A stretch of 64,000 bases of DNA from Mangrovibacter phragmitis. Lineage in GTDB: Bacteria; Pseudomonadota; Gammaproteobacteria; Enterobacterales; Enterobacteriaceae. Numbering within the stretch: the stretch's first letter is position 1; each line of letters opens with the position of its first letter. A program made the position numbers and the translations under genes. The stretch is from contig NZ_LYRP01000001.1 in NCBI RefSeq assembly GCF_001655675.1, forward strand, positions 992,001-1,056,000, in the 5' to 3' direction. Below the pieces are notes generated by a model. It worked only from the letters and a program-made list of their open reading frames with translations. It did not search any database and had not been told where the DNA came from. Positions 1 to 9,251 of the stretch are shown here, piece after piece.

Positions 1-280
1 CCTGCATTTTACGAATATCCGGGCGGGTTACTGTATTAAAGATGGCTCCTACATGCCCTTCTTTAATCATTTCACGAATTTTTTCTTTTGGGTTATCTGG
101 CCCGACGCTAATCAACCTGAGCTGGCCGATTTTTTCATCGACAGTCATTTTCTTGAGCAGGCTGGTGACAAAAGCATCACGCGCCTGGGTGGTCATGGGA
201 TGGGGACCAAACAAATCATCGGCCAGTGCAGGTTGCAGAGCAAGGCTTACTGCAATCCCAACAGAACAAAGCCATTTCAT
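1..280 (-). CDS. bglX: Periplasmic beta-glucosidase BglX, N-terminal part (runs off the window)
   Basis: Translating the minus strand from the ATG at 280 gives a signal peptide (MKWLCSVGIAVSLALQPALA) followed by the start of a glycoside hydrolase family 3 enzyme; the frame stays open to base 1. About 93 residues are visible and match what I remember of E. coli BglX almost residue for residue, including KMTVDEKIGQLRLIS. BglX is exported and hydrolyses beta-glucosides in the periplasm. The catalytic residues lie beyond the window. It is divergent from dld, as in E. coli, with the shared promoter region between 281 and 476. Confidence 0.93.
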   Translation of the reverse strand, partial: MKWLCSVGIAVSLALQPALADDLFGPHPMTTQARDAFVTSLLKKMTVDEKIGQLRLISVGPDNPKEKIREMIKEGHVGAIFNTVTRPDIRKMQ

Positions 281-476
281 AAGTTGACTCTCAGGTTAAG
301 GCGGAGCCTGGCTGACGCCGCACAGAAAAATAAAAAACGCAGTTTGCCACAAGCTGGAATGAGTAAGAAATAAGATAATCCAGATATATCCATCTGTTTT
401 GCAAAATGACTCTCCACAAATTGATTTTTTCGGCGCTATGCTTAATGCCGATATTTGTTCATCACAGGAGTGGGAC

Positions 477-2213
477 ATGTCTTACGTTGTAAAATCGAAA
501 CACCTGGCCTTTATAACTGAACTCAAACATCTGGTAGGCGCTCATCATGTTCTTACTGATCCGGCACGCACGGCGCGCTACCGTAAAGGCTTCCGTTCTG
601 GTGAGGGAGAGGCTCTCGCCGTGGTGTTTCCAGGCTCGCTCCTGTCTTTATGGCAGGTACTCAAGGCTTGTGTCGCCACTGACAAAATCATTCTGATGCA
701 GGCAGCCAACACCGGTTTAACGGAAGGTTCCACCCCAAATGGTAACGATTATGACCGTGATATTGTCATTATCAGTACCTTGCGTCTGAACAAACTTCAC
801 TTACTGGATAACGGCCTGCAAGTAGTGGCCTGGCCGGGAACCACATTGTACCAACTGGAAAAAGCACTGAAACCCCTGGGGCGCGAACCCCATTCTGTAA
901 TTGGCTCTTCCTGTATTGGTGCGTCGGTTATGGGTGGTGTGTGCAACAACTCTGGTGGTTCCTTAGTGCAACGCGGCCCGGCTTACACCGAAATGGCTTT
1001 GTATGCGCAAATTGACAGCCAGGGGCAGTTGCATTTGGTTAACCACCTGGGTATTGACCTGGGTGAAACACCTGAACAAATTCTGTCGCGCCTGGATGAT
1101 GAAAAAATCCCCCCCGAACGAATACAACATGATGAGCGGCGTGCTTCTGATAACGACTACCAACACCGGGTACGCCAGGTCGATGCCAACACGCCTTCAC
1201 GCTATAACGCCGACCCTGACCGGTTGTTTGAAGCTTCCGGTTGTGCAGGGAAACTGGCGGTTTTTGCTGTGCGCCTCGATACCTTTGCCGCCGAAAAACA
1301 ACAACAGGTGTTTTATATCGGCACCAATCAGACACAGGTGCTGACCGAGTTACGTCGCCATATGCTGGCTGAATTTACCCACCTCCCGGTAGCCGGAGAA
1401 TATATGCACCGGGATATCTACGATATTGCCCAAACCTACGGTAAAGATACCTTCCTGATGATAGACAAACTGGGCACCGATAAGATGCCAGCGTTGTTCA
1501 GCCTCAAGGGCCGTACCGATGCCATACTGGAAAAACACCACCTGTTTAAACCCCATTTCACTGACCGTTTTATGCAAAAAATCAGTGGTTATTTTCCCAA
1601 CCATTTACCTTCAAGAATGCAGGAGTGGCGCCAGAAATATGAGCACCACTTGTTACTAAAAATGGCCGGTGATGGTATTGCCGAAGCGCAAAATTTCCTG
1701 GAACGTTATTTTCACGATGCCGAAGGCGACTTTTTTGTCTGTACCCCGGAAGAAGGGGCGAAAGCCTTTTTACACCGGTTTGCAGCTGCCGGGGCGGCGA
1801 TACGTTACCATGCGGTTCATGCAGATGAAGTTGAGGATATTCTGGCACTGGATATTGCCCTGCGCCGTAATGACACCGACTGGTTTGAACACCTGCCAGC
1901 AGAACTGAACAGCCAGATACTGCACAAGCTCTACTACGGGCACTTTATGTGCCATGTGTTCCATCAGGACTATATTGTGAAAAAAGGCGAGGATGTCCAC
2001 GCACTTAAAGAGCAGATGCTGGTTCTGTTACGTGAGCGTGGCGCGCAATACCCGGCAGAACATAATGTTGGGCATTTATACGCAGCACCACCTGCCCTGC
2101 AAGCCTTCTACAAGAAAAACGACCCTACCAACAGTATGAACCCGGGGATTGGTAAAACCAGTAAACTGAAAAACTGGCAGGCTCCACAGAAAACACCCAA
2201 CGAGCAAGGTTAA
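477..2213 (+). CDS. dld: Quinone-dependent D-lactate dehydrogenase Dld
   Basis: FAD-dependent peripheral membrane enzyme that oxidises D-lactate to pyruvate and passes electrons to the quinone pool. The frame is open from 399, but the ATG at 477 follows an AGGAG ribosome site at 466-470 and gives 578 residues, close to the usual 571. The FAD-binding (PCMH-type) domain covers roughly residues 40-220 and includes the glycine-rich stretch GSSCIGASVMGGVCNNSGG. The C-terminal part carries the conserved KLYYGHFMCHVFHQDY and ends in DPTNSMNPGIGKTSK, as in the E. coli enzyme. It stands alone between bglX (divergent) and pbpG (convergent). Confidence 0.95.
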   Translation: MSYVVKSKHLAFITELKHLVGAHHVLTDPARTARYRKGFRSGEGEALAVVFPGSLLSLWQVLKACVATDKIILMQAANTGLTEGSTPNGNDYDRDIVIISTLRLNKLHLLDNGLQVVAWPGTTLYQLEKALKPLGREPHSVIGSSCIGASVMGGVCNNSGGSLVQRGPAYTEMALYAQIDSQGQLHLVNHLGIDLGETPEQILSRLDDEKIPPERIQHDERRASDNDYQHRVRQVDANTPSRYNADPDRLFEASGCAGKLAVFAVRLDTFAAEKQQQVFYIGTNQTQVLTELRRHMLAEFTHLPVAGEYMHRDIYDIAQTYGKDTFLMIDKLGTDKMPALFSLKGRTDAILEKHHLFKPHFTDRFMQKISGYFPNHLPSRMQEWRQKYEHHLLLKMAGDGIAEAQNFLERYFHDAEGDFFVCTPEEGAKAFLHRFAAAGAAIRYHAVHADEVEDILALDIALRRNDTDWFEHLPAELNSQILHKLYYGHFMCHVFHQDYIVKKGEDVHALKEQMLVLLRERGAQYPAEHNVGHLYAAPPALQAFYKKNDPTNSMNPGIGKTSKLKNWQAPQKTPNEQG

Positions 2214-2220
2214 GTTGATA

Positions 2221-2244
2221 CACCTGGCGGTTACCCGCCAGGTG
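2221..2244. terminator. Perfect stem-loop between convergent dld and pbpG
   Basis: CACCTGGCGG, loop TTAC, CCGCCAGGTG: a 10-bp perfect stem just after the dld stop codon and before the pbpG stop codon. It is symmetric, so it could stop transcription from both sides. No strong T-run follows on the plus strand, so part of its role could be RNA 3'-end protection. Confidence 0.6.
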
Positions 2245-2253
2245 CCAAACAGC

Positions 2254-3351
2254 TTATTCCTCTGTCTGAGTCAGTTCGTTACTTGCCATATCGGTAGCTT
2301 TCTCTTGCTTATAAGCCAGTGCGGCCGCAGGTACTGGCATCGCCTTCCCGGTCTCCAGCCAGGTACGAATCCGGCTGGCATCAGCAAAGTGGGTGTATTT
2401 CCCGAACGCATCCAAAACCACCAGCGCCACCGGACGCTTATTGATTACAGTACGCATCACCAGACAGTGGCCAGCTTTATCGGTATAGCCGGTTTTGGTG
2501 AGCTGAATATCCCAGTTATTCCGGAAGATAAGGTGGTTAGTATTACGAAATGGCAGGCTGTAGTTCGGGTGACTGAACTGCGCTTCATCTTCCTTTGTGG
2601 TGCTGAGTTCACCAATCAGTGGGTACTGGCGGCTTGCCATCACCAGCCTGGACAGATCCCGTGCGGTTGACACGTTGCTCGGCGATAACCCGGTAGGCTC
2701 TACATAATGTGTGTGGGTCATACCCAATGCCCGCGCTTTGGCATTCATGGCGCGAATAAAAGCATCGTATCCACCCGGGTAATGCGCGGCAAGACTTGCT
2801 GCGGCACGGTTTTCTGAAGACATCAAAGCCAGTAGCAACATATTGCGACGGCTGATTTCACTGTTGAGCTTGACCCGTGAAAAAACACCACGCATTTCCG
2901 GTGTATGGCTGATATCCACAGACAACATATCATTCATGGGCTGGTGGGCATCCAGTACCACCATCGCCGTCATCAGTTTGGTGAGCGACGCAATAGGCCT
3001 TACCTTGTCCGGGTGGCTGGCATAAAGCACTTTGCCATCGGCAAGGTCAACCACCATGGCGCTCCCTGAGGCAATTTGTGGCTGGCTGGCTGCCACGGCA
3101 TGAGAGACTGGTTTGGCTCGCGCAGTGGCATGATGTGCAGTGGTACGCGCCACTTTATGTGATGCGTGGTGTACCGTTTTCTTTGCCTCCGCCTTTTTGC
3201 TGGCAGTGGCGTGCTTTGTATGAGCTGTGTGATGAACTGTTTTATGTGTTTTTGTATGGGTAACAGTGCCTGTTGCCTGCCCGGCAAACACATAAGGCAC
3301 CGCACTAAAAAGAGCGACACTAAGCAAAGTAAGGCGAATATTTTTATGCAT
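2254..3351 (-). CDS. pbpG: D-alanyl-D-alanine endopeptidase, penicillin-binding protein 7
   Basis: Low-molecular-mass PBP that cuts D-Ala-mDAP cross-links in periplasmic peptidoglycan. The frame is open from 3396, but the ATG at 3351 begins a clean signal peptide ([10 protein letters not shown]..., cleavage near VFAGQA) and gives 365 residues. The active-site motifs are complete: SLTK (122-125), SEN (179-181) and KTG (286-288). E. coli PbpG is about 310 residues. The excess is a His/Lys/Ala/Thr-rich segment at about residues 31-87, between the signal peptide and the catalytic domain. The function of this segment is unknown to me; it looks disordered and positively charged. It is convergent with dld and followed upstream by yohC, as in E. 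coli. Confidence 0.93.
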   Translation of the reverse strand: MHKNIRLTLLSVALFSAVPYVFAGQATGTVTHTKTHKTVHHTAHTKHATASKKAEAKKTVHHASHKVARTTAHHATARAKPVSHAVAASQPQIASGSAMVVDLADGKVLYASHPDKVRPIASLTKLMTAMVVLDAHQPMNDMLSVDISHTPEMRGVFSRVKLNSEISRRNMLLLALMSSENRAAASLAAHYPGGYDAFIRAMNAKARALGMTHTHYVEPTGLSPSNVSTARDLSRLVMASRQYPLIGELSTTKEDEAQFSHPNYSLPFRNTNHLIFRNNWDIQLTKTGYTDKAGHCLVMRTVINKRPVALVVLDAFGKYTHFADASRIRTWLETGKAMPVPAAALAYKQEKATDMASNELTQTEE

Positions 3352-3608
3352 GGCAACAAATTCAACAGGGTTATCTCTGCGCGATACTACGCACACCGCG
3401 CTCTGGAAAGGCGCTGGCGCCAGAATAATACTCCGCAGTCTGTGGTAACCGCCAGCGAAGATTCGTTATTAAATACTGCAATTTATTCTCTAAAAAACAA
3501 TTTGAGCCAGGGCGTCAGTGTCAGCGCCTGGCGCGCCCCTGGTTGGCGGAGTATAAAAGCGGAATTCGGGGATAAAAGCTGTGCAGCACAACAGGCGAAA
3601 ACAGGTTA

Positions 3609-3630
3609 ACCGGGGCCAGACAGCCCCGGT
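3609..3630. terminator. Stem-loop downstream of yohC
   Basis: ACCGGGGC, loop CAGACA, GCCCCGGT lies directly after the yohC stop codon on the minus strand. It is GC-rich with perfect 8-bp pairing, typical of an intrinsic terminator, although the T-run is weak. Confidence 0.55.
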
Positions 3631-3647
3631 ATAAACAACGACTGGCA

Positions 3648-4238
3648 CTAACTGAATAACCGGTAACCATAGCCCCACAGCAGGACGGTAATAGCCAGTA
3701 ACACTTCGAGCACCAGTATCCCTATTGCCAGCGTGGAACTGGAGAAGTTAATCCCTTCAGATTTACTGATATTCAGGAACGCAGGAATGCCCACATAGAG
3801 CAGATAGCCTGTGTAAAACAACGCAACCGTGCCAATTAATGCACATAACCAGACGACCGGCCACAACCCAACCACGCCGCTTAACATCAAGGGTGTCGCC
3901 ACATAACCGGCAAACACCATACAACGTTTAAATGCTGGCCTGTCCGGATAATAACGGGCCATCCACCAAATAACTCGCCCCATTAATGCCACACCCGCCA
4001 GGATAAGAGCATAGAATACCACCGCCAGTACCAGGGCGGTTGAAGGCATTAGTTTTACGGCAATATCATTTCCGAAACGCCAGCCAAACTGAGTGGTACC
4101 AATAAATGTGCACAAAACGGGTACAGCGGCCATTAATAAGACATGGTGTGTATAATGGTGGGAGACAGTTTCATTTTCCTGTTTAATCGACTGCATTTCG
4201 CGTTCGGGATGGGACATCAGCCCCCAGACATGGTTCAT
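3648..4238 (-). CDS. yohC: Inner membrane protein YohC (Yip1 family)
   Basis: 196-residue integral membrane protein with about five hydrophobic segments, homologous over its whole length to E. coli YohC (shared MSHP-REMQ start region, FIGTTQFGW, VIWWMARYYP and the C-terminal LLWGYGYRLFS). The precise role of YohC is unknown; the Yip1 domain is found in membrane-trafficking and membrane-organisation proteins. The ATG at 4238 has an AGGGGG ribosome site just upstream. It sits between pbpG and yohD, as in E. coli. Confidence 0.92.
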   Translation of the reverse strand: MNHVWGLMSHPEREMQSIKQENETVSHHYTHHVLLMAAVPVLCTFIGTTQFGWRFGNDIAVKLMPSTALVLAVVFYALILAGVALMGRVIWWMARYYPDRPAFKRCMVFAGYVATPLMLSGVVGLWPVVWLCALIGTVALFYTGYLLYVGIPAFLNISKSEGINFSSSTLAIGILVLEVLLAITVLLWGYGYRLFS

Positions 4239-4439
4239 AAATCCCCCTGATGTACTGGAACGATAAACGCGCTACCCTTATCAGGTAAGCAGCTTCAGGG
4301 CATAACGCCAAACGTTGCCCCATAGACTGCATGTATCATTAGTATAATGCATGTTGAAATTTTGTTTATTTTTTGCACATATCTGGTTAATAGTAAGAAA
4401 CGATGGGCCCGGTATGGAAGAACGAGAACCCCTAACACG

Positions 4440-5018
4440 ATGGATATACATAGTCTTATCAGTCAGTACGGTTATGCGGCACTCTTGATTGGCAGCCTGG
4501 CAGAGGGAGAAACCATAACCCTGTTAGGCGGCGTGGCGGCGCATCAAGGGTTGTTAAAATTTCCTTTCGTTGTGCTCTGTGTTGCCCTTGGCGGTATGCT
4601 GGGTGACCAGGTACTCTACCTGGTAGGCCGGCATTACGGAACACGCGTGCTCTATCGTTTTCGAAAACACCGCAAGCATATCTCACGCGCCCGCAAGATA
4701 ATAATCAACCACCCGTACCTGTTCGTGATTGGCTCTCGCTTTATGTACGGGTTTCGCGTTATTGGCCCGATACTGATTGGCATCAGCCGTTTGCCACCGC
4801 GTATTTTTTTCCCACTGAATATTCTTGGTGCGGCTATTTGGGCAACACTGTTCACCACGTTGGGTTATCTGGGTGGGGAAGTTGTGATGCCGTGGTTACA
4901 CCAATTTAATAGCCAGATAAAACACCTGATTTGGCCTGCGATGCTCCTGGTGGTTGTCGCGCTGATTATCTGGCGGTTCTGGTGGCAAAAAAAACGCCAT
5001 AAGCATGCCAAAAAATAA
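4440..5018 (+). CDS. yohD: DedA-family membrane protein YohD
   Basis: 192-residue DedA/SNARE-associated-family inner membrane protein. The family takes part in lipid-carrier (undecaprenyl phosphate) translocation and proton-motive-force homeostasis, mostly inferred from paralogues. The frame is open from 4347, but the ATG at 4440 (MDIHSLISQYGYAALL) matches the E. coli YohD start and length. The conserved EGETITLLGG and the GxRFMYGFRVIGP stretch around residues 97-110 are present. The protein ends in a basic tail, WQKKRHKHAKK. Confidence 0.92.
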   Translation: MDIHSLISQYGYAALLIGSLAEGETITLLGGVAAHQGLLKFPFVVLCVALGGMLGDQVLYLVGRHYGTRVLYRFRKHRKHISRARKIIINHPYLFVIGSRFMYGFRVIGPILIGISRLPPRIFFPLNILGAAIWATLFTTLGYLGGEVVMPWLHQFNSQIKHLIWPAMLLVVVALIIWRFWWQKKRHKHAKK

Positions 5019-5105
5019 TCACCAGGGATTGATTGCCGCAGAGCAGCAAAACATTGCATCCTGGCGGTGTGCGCGCTAGCATCACCACCACTAATGGGAG
5101 GCGAT

Positions 5106-6044
5106 ATGACTATCAAAGAAAATGATTTCAGAAAAATTGATTTGAACCTGTTAGTGGCTTTTGCTGTGCTTTACCGTGAGCAAAGTGTTTCTCTGGCCGC
5201 AGATAAGCTGCACCTGGGGCAGCCTGCAGTAAGTGGTTCGCTGGCAAGGCTTCGGGAAATGTTTGATGACCCGCTGTTTATTCGTAGTGGGCACCGGATG
5301 CAACCCACTGCCCGGGCGGACGCACTCCACTGCGAATTAATGCCCCTGCTGGAGCAGTTGCAGTCAACGCTATTCCACCCGTCAGATTTTAACCCGGCAA
5401 CGGCCAGGGCTACCATTACGCTTGGCATGGCAGACTGGGTTGAAACCTGGCTGATGCCGGTATTATTCCCCCTGGTTCGCCAACAGGCTCCAGGGTTCCA
5501 GTTAAACGTAATCGCCAGCGACTCGTTCACCGACCAGAGCAACCTGGAAGGGGGAGAGATGGATATGGTGGTGAATATGGCTGAAGGCGGGCCACGCTGG
5601 CTGGAAAGCACACCTTTACTGGCAATACCTTTTGTCGCGCTCTGGCACCCACAGCAAGTGCCGTTGAAGGGCCCGTTAACCCAGGACGATTACCTGGCGT
5701 GGCCGCATTTTGCCGTGAGCAACCGCGAAGCAGCCAGCAGCCAGGTTGATACCCGGCTAGCCAAACAGGGTCTGGCCCGCCAGATTAGCTATACCACAGC
5801 GCATTTTGCCGCACTGCCCGGCCTGCTGTGCAGCCAGCCAGGAATTGCGACTGTCCCTGCGGCGCTGGCTCCGCTCTGGCAGGCGCACTGGGGTCTAAGC
5901 GCCAGCCCGGTTCCGGTGGACATTCCCCCGGCACAACTCGCCTTAAGCTGGCACCAGCGCCATAATAGCGACCCGGCACTGATGTGGTTGCGGGACCTGA
6001 TGAGTAACCATTTGGCGAAGTATTCATTAAAGCAGGCGGCCTGA
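5106..6044 (+). CDS. LysR-family transcriptional regulator (unassigned)
   Basis: 312-residue LysR-type regulator. The ATG at 5106 is preceded by a strong GGGAGGCGAT ribosome site, so the upstream 13 codons of the open frame are not used. The N-terminal winged helix-turn-helix is clear (FRKIDLNLLVAFAVLYRE, then QPAVSGSLARLREMFDDPLF), in the style of the NodD/LeuO/YbeF branch. The C-terminal half is a periplasmic-binding-fold effector domain. E. coli has yohF and mdtQ in this interval, so this is a local replacement or insertion. No obvious target gene is divergent from it, so its regulon cannot be read from context. Confidence 0.85.
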   Translation: MTIKENDFRKIDLNLLVAFAVLYREQSVSLAADKLHLGQPAVSGSLARLREMFDDPLFIRSGHRMQPTARADALHCELMPLLEQLQSTLFHPSDFNPATARATITLGMADWVETWLMPVLFPLVRQQAPGFQLNVIASDSFTDQSNLEGGEMDMVVNMAEGGPRWLESTPLLAIPFVALWHPQQVPLKGPLTQDDYLAWPHFAVSNREAASSQVDTRLAKQGLARQISYTTAHFAALPGLLCSQPGIATVPAALAPLWQAHWGLSASPVPVDIPPAQLALSWHQRHNSDPALMWLRDLMSNHLAKYSLKQAA

Positions 6045-6057
6045 GCGCCTGATGAAG

Positions 6058-6990
6058 TTATAACTGTTCAATCGCCTGGCGAATAGCCGCGGAAGTGTTC
6101 AGTGTGCGCACGGTCGCGAATAATTCACTGGCCTGTGAGTAATTTTTCCGCAAATAGCCCAGCCATTGTTTGATTCGCGCGACATGGTACATTCCGGTAT
6201 CGCCCTGCTTTTCCAGACGGCAGTATTTTTTCAGTAACTGGATAACATCTGGCCAGGGCATGGCGGGCTCCCCGTATTTAATCACACGGCTAATGTTCGG
6301 TACATTCAGTGCCCAGCGCCCCACCATAATAGCGTCACACCCGGTTTGAGCCATACAGGCAAGGGCACTGGTCTGGTCACGTATTTCGCCATTAGCAATA
6401 ACCGGAATATGCAGCCGTTCACGAATCCTGCCAATGGCGGCCCAGTCTATACGTTCTGCCCGGTAGCCATCCTCTTTGGTTCGCCCATGCACCACCAGTT
6501 CCGTTGCGCCAGCCTGTTGTACGGCATCAGCAATTTCTATGCTGTGTTGCGATGAATCCCACCCCAGGCGAACTTTAACTGTGACTGGCAGGTGCGCTGG
6601 CACCGCTTCCCGCATGGCTTTCGCCCCCAGGTAAATCAGCTCCGGGTCTTTTAGCAACGTTGCCCCACCGCCACTGCCATTCACCACTTTAGACGGACAT
6701 CCGCAATTCAGGTCAACGCCCCAGGAGCCCAGTTCAACAGCGCGCGCCGCATTTTCAGCCAGCCATTGCGGGTACTGCCCGAGCAACTGAATACGCACCC
6801 GGGTGCCAGAAGGTGTACGGCTCTGGTTAGCCAGTTCAGGGCAAATGCGCTGGAATGATTTTACTGGCAGGCAACTATCCACCACACGTAAAAACTCCGT
6901 GATGCATAGATCATAATCATTCACCTCCGTAAGCAGTTCCCGCACCAGTGCATCAAGAACCCCTTCCATTGGTGCCAGTAAAACGCGCAT
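6058..6990 (-). CDS. dusC: tRNA-dihydrouridine(16) synthase DusC
   Basis: FMN-dependent enzyme that reduces U16 in tRNA to dihydrouridine. The start [10 protein letters not shown] at 6990 is four codons inside the longest frame and matches the E. coli start; length 310 residues. The catalytic Cys98 lies in LNCGCPSK, and the FMN and tRNA contacts VKVRLGWDS and [11 protein letters not shown] are conserved. Convergent with the upstream LysR gene (13 bp between the coding ends). Confidence 0.95.
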   Translation of the reverse strand: MRVLLAPMEGVLDALVRELLTEVNDYDLCITEFLRVVDSCLPVKSFQRICPELANQSRTPSGTRVRIQLLGQYPQWLAENAARAVELGSWGVDLNCGCPSKVVNGSGGGATLLKDPELIYLGAKAMREAVPAHLPVTVKVRLGWDSSQHSIEIADAVQQAGATELVVHGRTKEDGYRAERIDWAAIGRIRERLHIPVIANGEIRDQTSALACMAQTGCDAIMVGRWALNVPNISRVIKYGEPAMPWPDVIQLLKKYCRLEKQGDTGMYHVARIKQWLGYLRKNYSQASELFATVRTLNTSAAIRQAIEQL

Positions 6991-7153
6991 AGTATCATCC
7001 ACCCAGCCAAAGAGGCGCTATGTTAGCCTGACACCTGGTGGGTGACAAACCGGAAATGCGCTTCGTTAACACCTGGCTGAGTTGTTTCTTTGAAAGAGTA
7101 ATTAATACTGTCCTTTTGCGACTCCAGAACAGACAACATACCTGAGAGGTTTC

Positions 7154-7426
7154 ATGAAAATAGGCGCTAAAAATGAAAATGGGGAAATACAGCATCTGGA
7201 AGTGTCATCGTTGATTATCACGCTCAGCAATGGTGAAACAATTGAAATAACCGATGAGAACAAAAGTCGTCCCATCGATGTACCTGAAGGTGTGATAGTG
7301 TGGGGAGGTAAAATGCCTGAGGAGGGTGCAACTTTAGATAAACTAAAAAACACGACCCGCGGTTTGGGGGTATATCCACTGGCCTCGAATATGGTGCACA
7401 TATTCCCCTATTCTTTCAGGAAGTAA
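7154..7426 (+). CDS. Small hypothetical protein (90 aa)
   Basis: The ATG at 7154 has a GAGAGG ribosome site at good spacing and a 90-residue open frame of plausible composition: predicted beta-rich N-terminal half with the motif ITLSNGETIEI, then VPEGVIVWGG. No signal peptide or membrane segment. I do not recognise the family. It lies immediately before the IS remnants at the entrance to the accessory block and has lower GC than dusC, so it may have arrived with the PAAR module; a cytosolic immunity-like or orphan protein is one possibility but nothing in the sequence proves it. Confidence 0.55.
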   Translation: MKIGAKNENGEIQHLEVSSLIITLSNGETIEITDENKSRPIDVPEGVIVWGGKMPEEGATLDKLKNTTRGLGVYPLASNMVHIFPYSFRK

Positions 7427-7557
7427 ACCCATTCTGTTGAATTCCGGTAGATTAACAGTATGAATACGGGTGTTTTAACATGAGGTTAATTGTATCAGGC
7501 GCAGCTTTATCTGGCGTTCGGCCTTAAAAGGTTGAGAGTTACCGGTTTTGATATGGG

Positions 7558-8218
7558 TGTCAAAGCCTTATACAAAACACGAGGTAACTCTCATGCTTCA
7601 TACTACTAATCCCGTCATCAAACACAAAGCCGGTTTACTCAATCTGGCTGAAGAACCCAGTAACGTATCGAAAGCCTGCAAAATCATGGACGTTTCGCGT
7701 GATACGTTTTATCGTTACCGCGAACTGGCCGATGAAGGCGGTGTGGATGCGCTGATTAATCGTAGTCGCCGCGCACCTAGCCTCAAGAACCGTGCCGATG
7801 AGGCAACTGAACAGGCTGTTGTTGATTACGCCGTCGCTTTCCCGGCACACGGACAGCACAGGACCAGCAACGAGCTGCGTAAACACGGCGTTTTTATCTC
7901 CGGCAGTGGTGTCCGTTCTATCTGGTTACGCCATAACCTTGAGAATTTCAAGAAACGGCTGAAAGCACTGGAAGAAAAAGTGGCCCGTGATGGCATTGAA
8001 CTGACCGACAGCCAGATCGCAGCACTGGAGCGTAAAGCCAGTGATGACGAAGCCTGCGGAGAAATCGAAACTGCTCATCCGGGATATCTGGGTTCGCAGG
8101 GCACGTTCTATGTAGGCAACCTGAAAGGTGTCGGGCGTATTTATCAGCAGACGTTCGTTGATACGTACTCGAAAGTGGCTCACTGTAAGCTTTACGTCAC
8201 CAAAACACCGATTACTGC
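7558..8218 (+). mobile_element. IS481-family element, 5' remnant
   Basis: Left part of an IS481-type insertion sequence. A putative terminal TGTCAAAGCC starts at 7558, 35 bp before the transposase ATG. The homology stops abruptly at about 8218, where IS3-like sequence in the opposite orientation begins. The right end is missing, so the element cannot move on its own. Confidence 0.7.
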
Positions 8219-8285
8219 GGCCGCCAGTTCATTCTCGCGTACTGAGGAGGTCATCTGTTGCTGTTGTTTACTGCGCCAGTTGTAG
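7593..8285 (+). pseudogene. Truncated IS481-family transposase
   Basis: The ATG at 7593 follows GAGG. Residues 1-209 are a typical IS481 transposase N-terminus: a helix-turn-helix (CKIMDVSRDTFYRYRE) followed by the first part of the DDE integrase core (GTFYVGNLKGVGRIYQQTFVDTYSKVAHC, split here as the start of the catalytic domain). After KTPITAA the frame runs into reversed IS3 sequence and stops at 8285. The rest of the DDE domain, including the later acidic residues, is gone, so the product is inactive. Confidence 0.8.
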
Positions 8286-8422
8286 AGCCAGGATTCATAC
8301 AGGCTGAGTTCACGGGCGGCGGCAGCAACACCGATGCGTTCAGCGAGTTTCAGGGCTTCATCGCGGAATTCGGGCGTGTACTGTTTACGGGCCGTTTTGC
8401 TGGTTGATGCTGGTTTTGTCAT
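8219..8422 (-). pseudogene. Truncated IS3 orfA (InsE-like)
   Basis: 68 residues match the N-terminus of the IS3 orfA protein (MTKPASTSKTARKQYTPEFR, then the helix-turn-helix ERIGVAAAARELSLYES). Homology ends after RENELAA, and the following residues come from the fused IS481 DNA. The leucine zipper and all of orfB are missing. Confidence 0.8.
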
Positions 8423-8488
8423 GAGTAATCACCTCTGGTTGAGAGTTTACTCACTTAGTTGCGTGTCCACTAATGGTGGGGAGGATCA
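8219..8488 (-). mobile_element. IS3-like element, left-end remnant
   Basis: On the minus strand this is the left end of an IS3-like element: terminal repeat TGATCCTCCCCACCATTAGT starting at 8488, the leader GTGAGTAAACTCTC, then the orfA start codon at 8422. It is cut at about 8219, at the junction with the IS481 remnant. Only the first 270 bp survive. Confidence 0.75.
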
Positions 8489-9251
8489 TATAACTCATTG
8501 TAGGCAGTAATTTTATATAAAAATTATTACTGAAAAAACTCACTATTAACAGGGGGAAGCCCTATTCCAGTAATATGATTGTCCAAAACAATCATGACGT
8601 GCTGCTACTGAAAGTATAGTCTTTCTATATATTCAATAAGAGTAAATGCATATGTCGGAGATGGAGTGCAATGTTCTGACATGGGGTTGTTATTTAATTT
8701 AATGGTAAAGAGTTCCTGCTCTGATCTTTGGTTTTTGTTATCAAACATTAAAAATTACCCATAACGATAAAATATATTAATGTCAGGTTCAAGGCGTAGC
8801 CGTGTGGCAGTATATGAGCGTTAGCTCATAAGGTAAATATATTTTCCAAAAAGAATGGAAAGCAAAAAAAATAAATTCGTACTGAATGATGAGGTAAATT
8901 TTATTTTCTTAAAATAAAAATTGCATATATTAACTATCACGAAAATAAAGTGATAATAAAAATAGCCGCAGGGCAAGCAGTGTTAGGTTCTGGAGTGACC
9001 GTAGTGGGATAACAAACTACCAATTTTTCTTCATTAGTGAAAGCATGTTGAAAGAAGAATCCACTTCTTTTAGGTGGTGGAGAAGTCAAAACTAAATGTA
9101 TGTCCAAGTCAGAAGCAACTGTTAAGATCGTTAGTGTCGGGTATGCACAAGTTGAAGTGATCTGGTATGTGGATAGCTCATAGACTATACAAACCCCTGA
9201 AATTTATGTGAGAATGTATGCTCAAATAAACATCATAAGTAAAGGGAAGTT
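8489..9251. other. AT-rich region with no intact gene; possible decayed gene
   Basis: About 760 bp between the IS3 terminal repeat and the adaptor-like gene. It is very AT-rich. The only coding-like stretch is a plus-strand frame at 9052-9183 that has no good start (first ATG at 9100) and would encode a fragment ending VKIVSVGYAQVEVIWYVDSS. This looks like the 3' remnant of a degraded gene. Otherwise I see nothing I can name; promoter sequence for the 9252 operon should lie in the last 100 bp. Confidence 0.5.

Noticed and set aside
399..476. Longer N-terminus for Dld
   Set aside because: The added 26 residues are not homologous and the ATG at 477 has a proper ribosome site.
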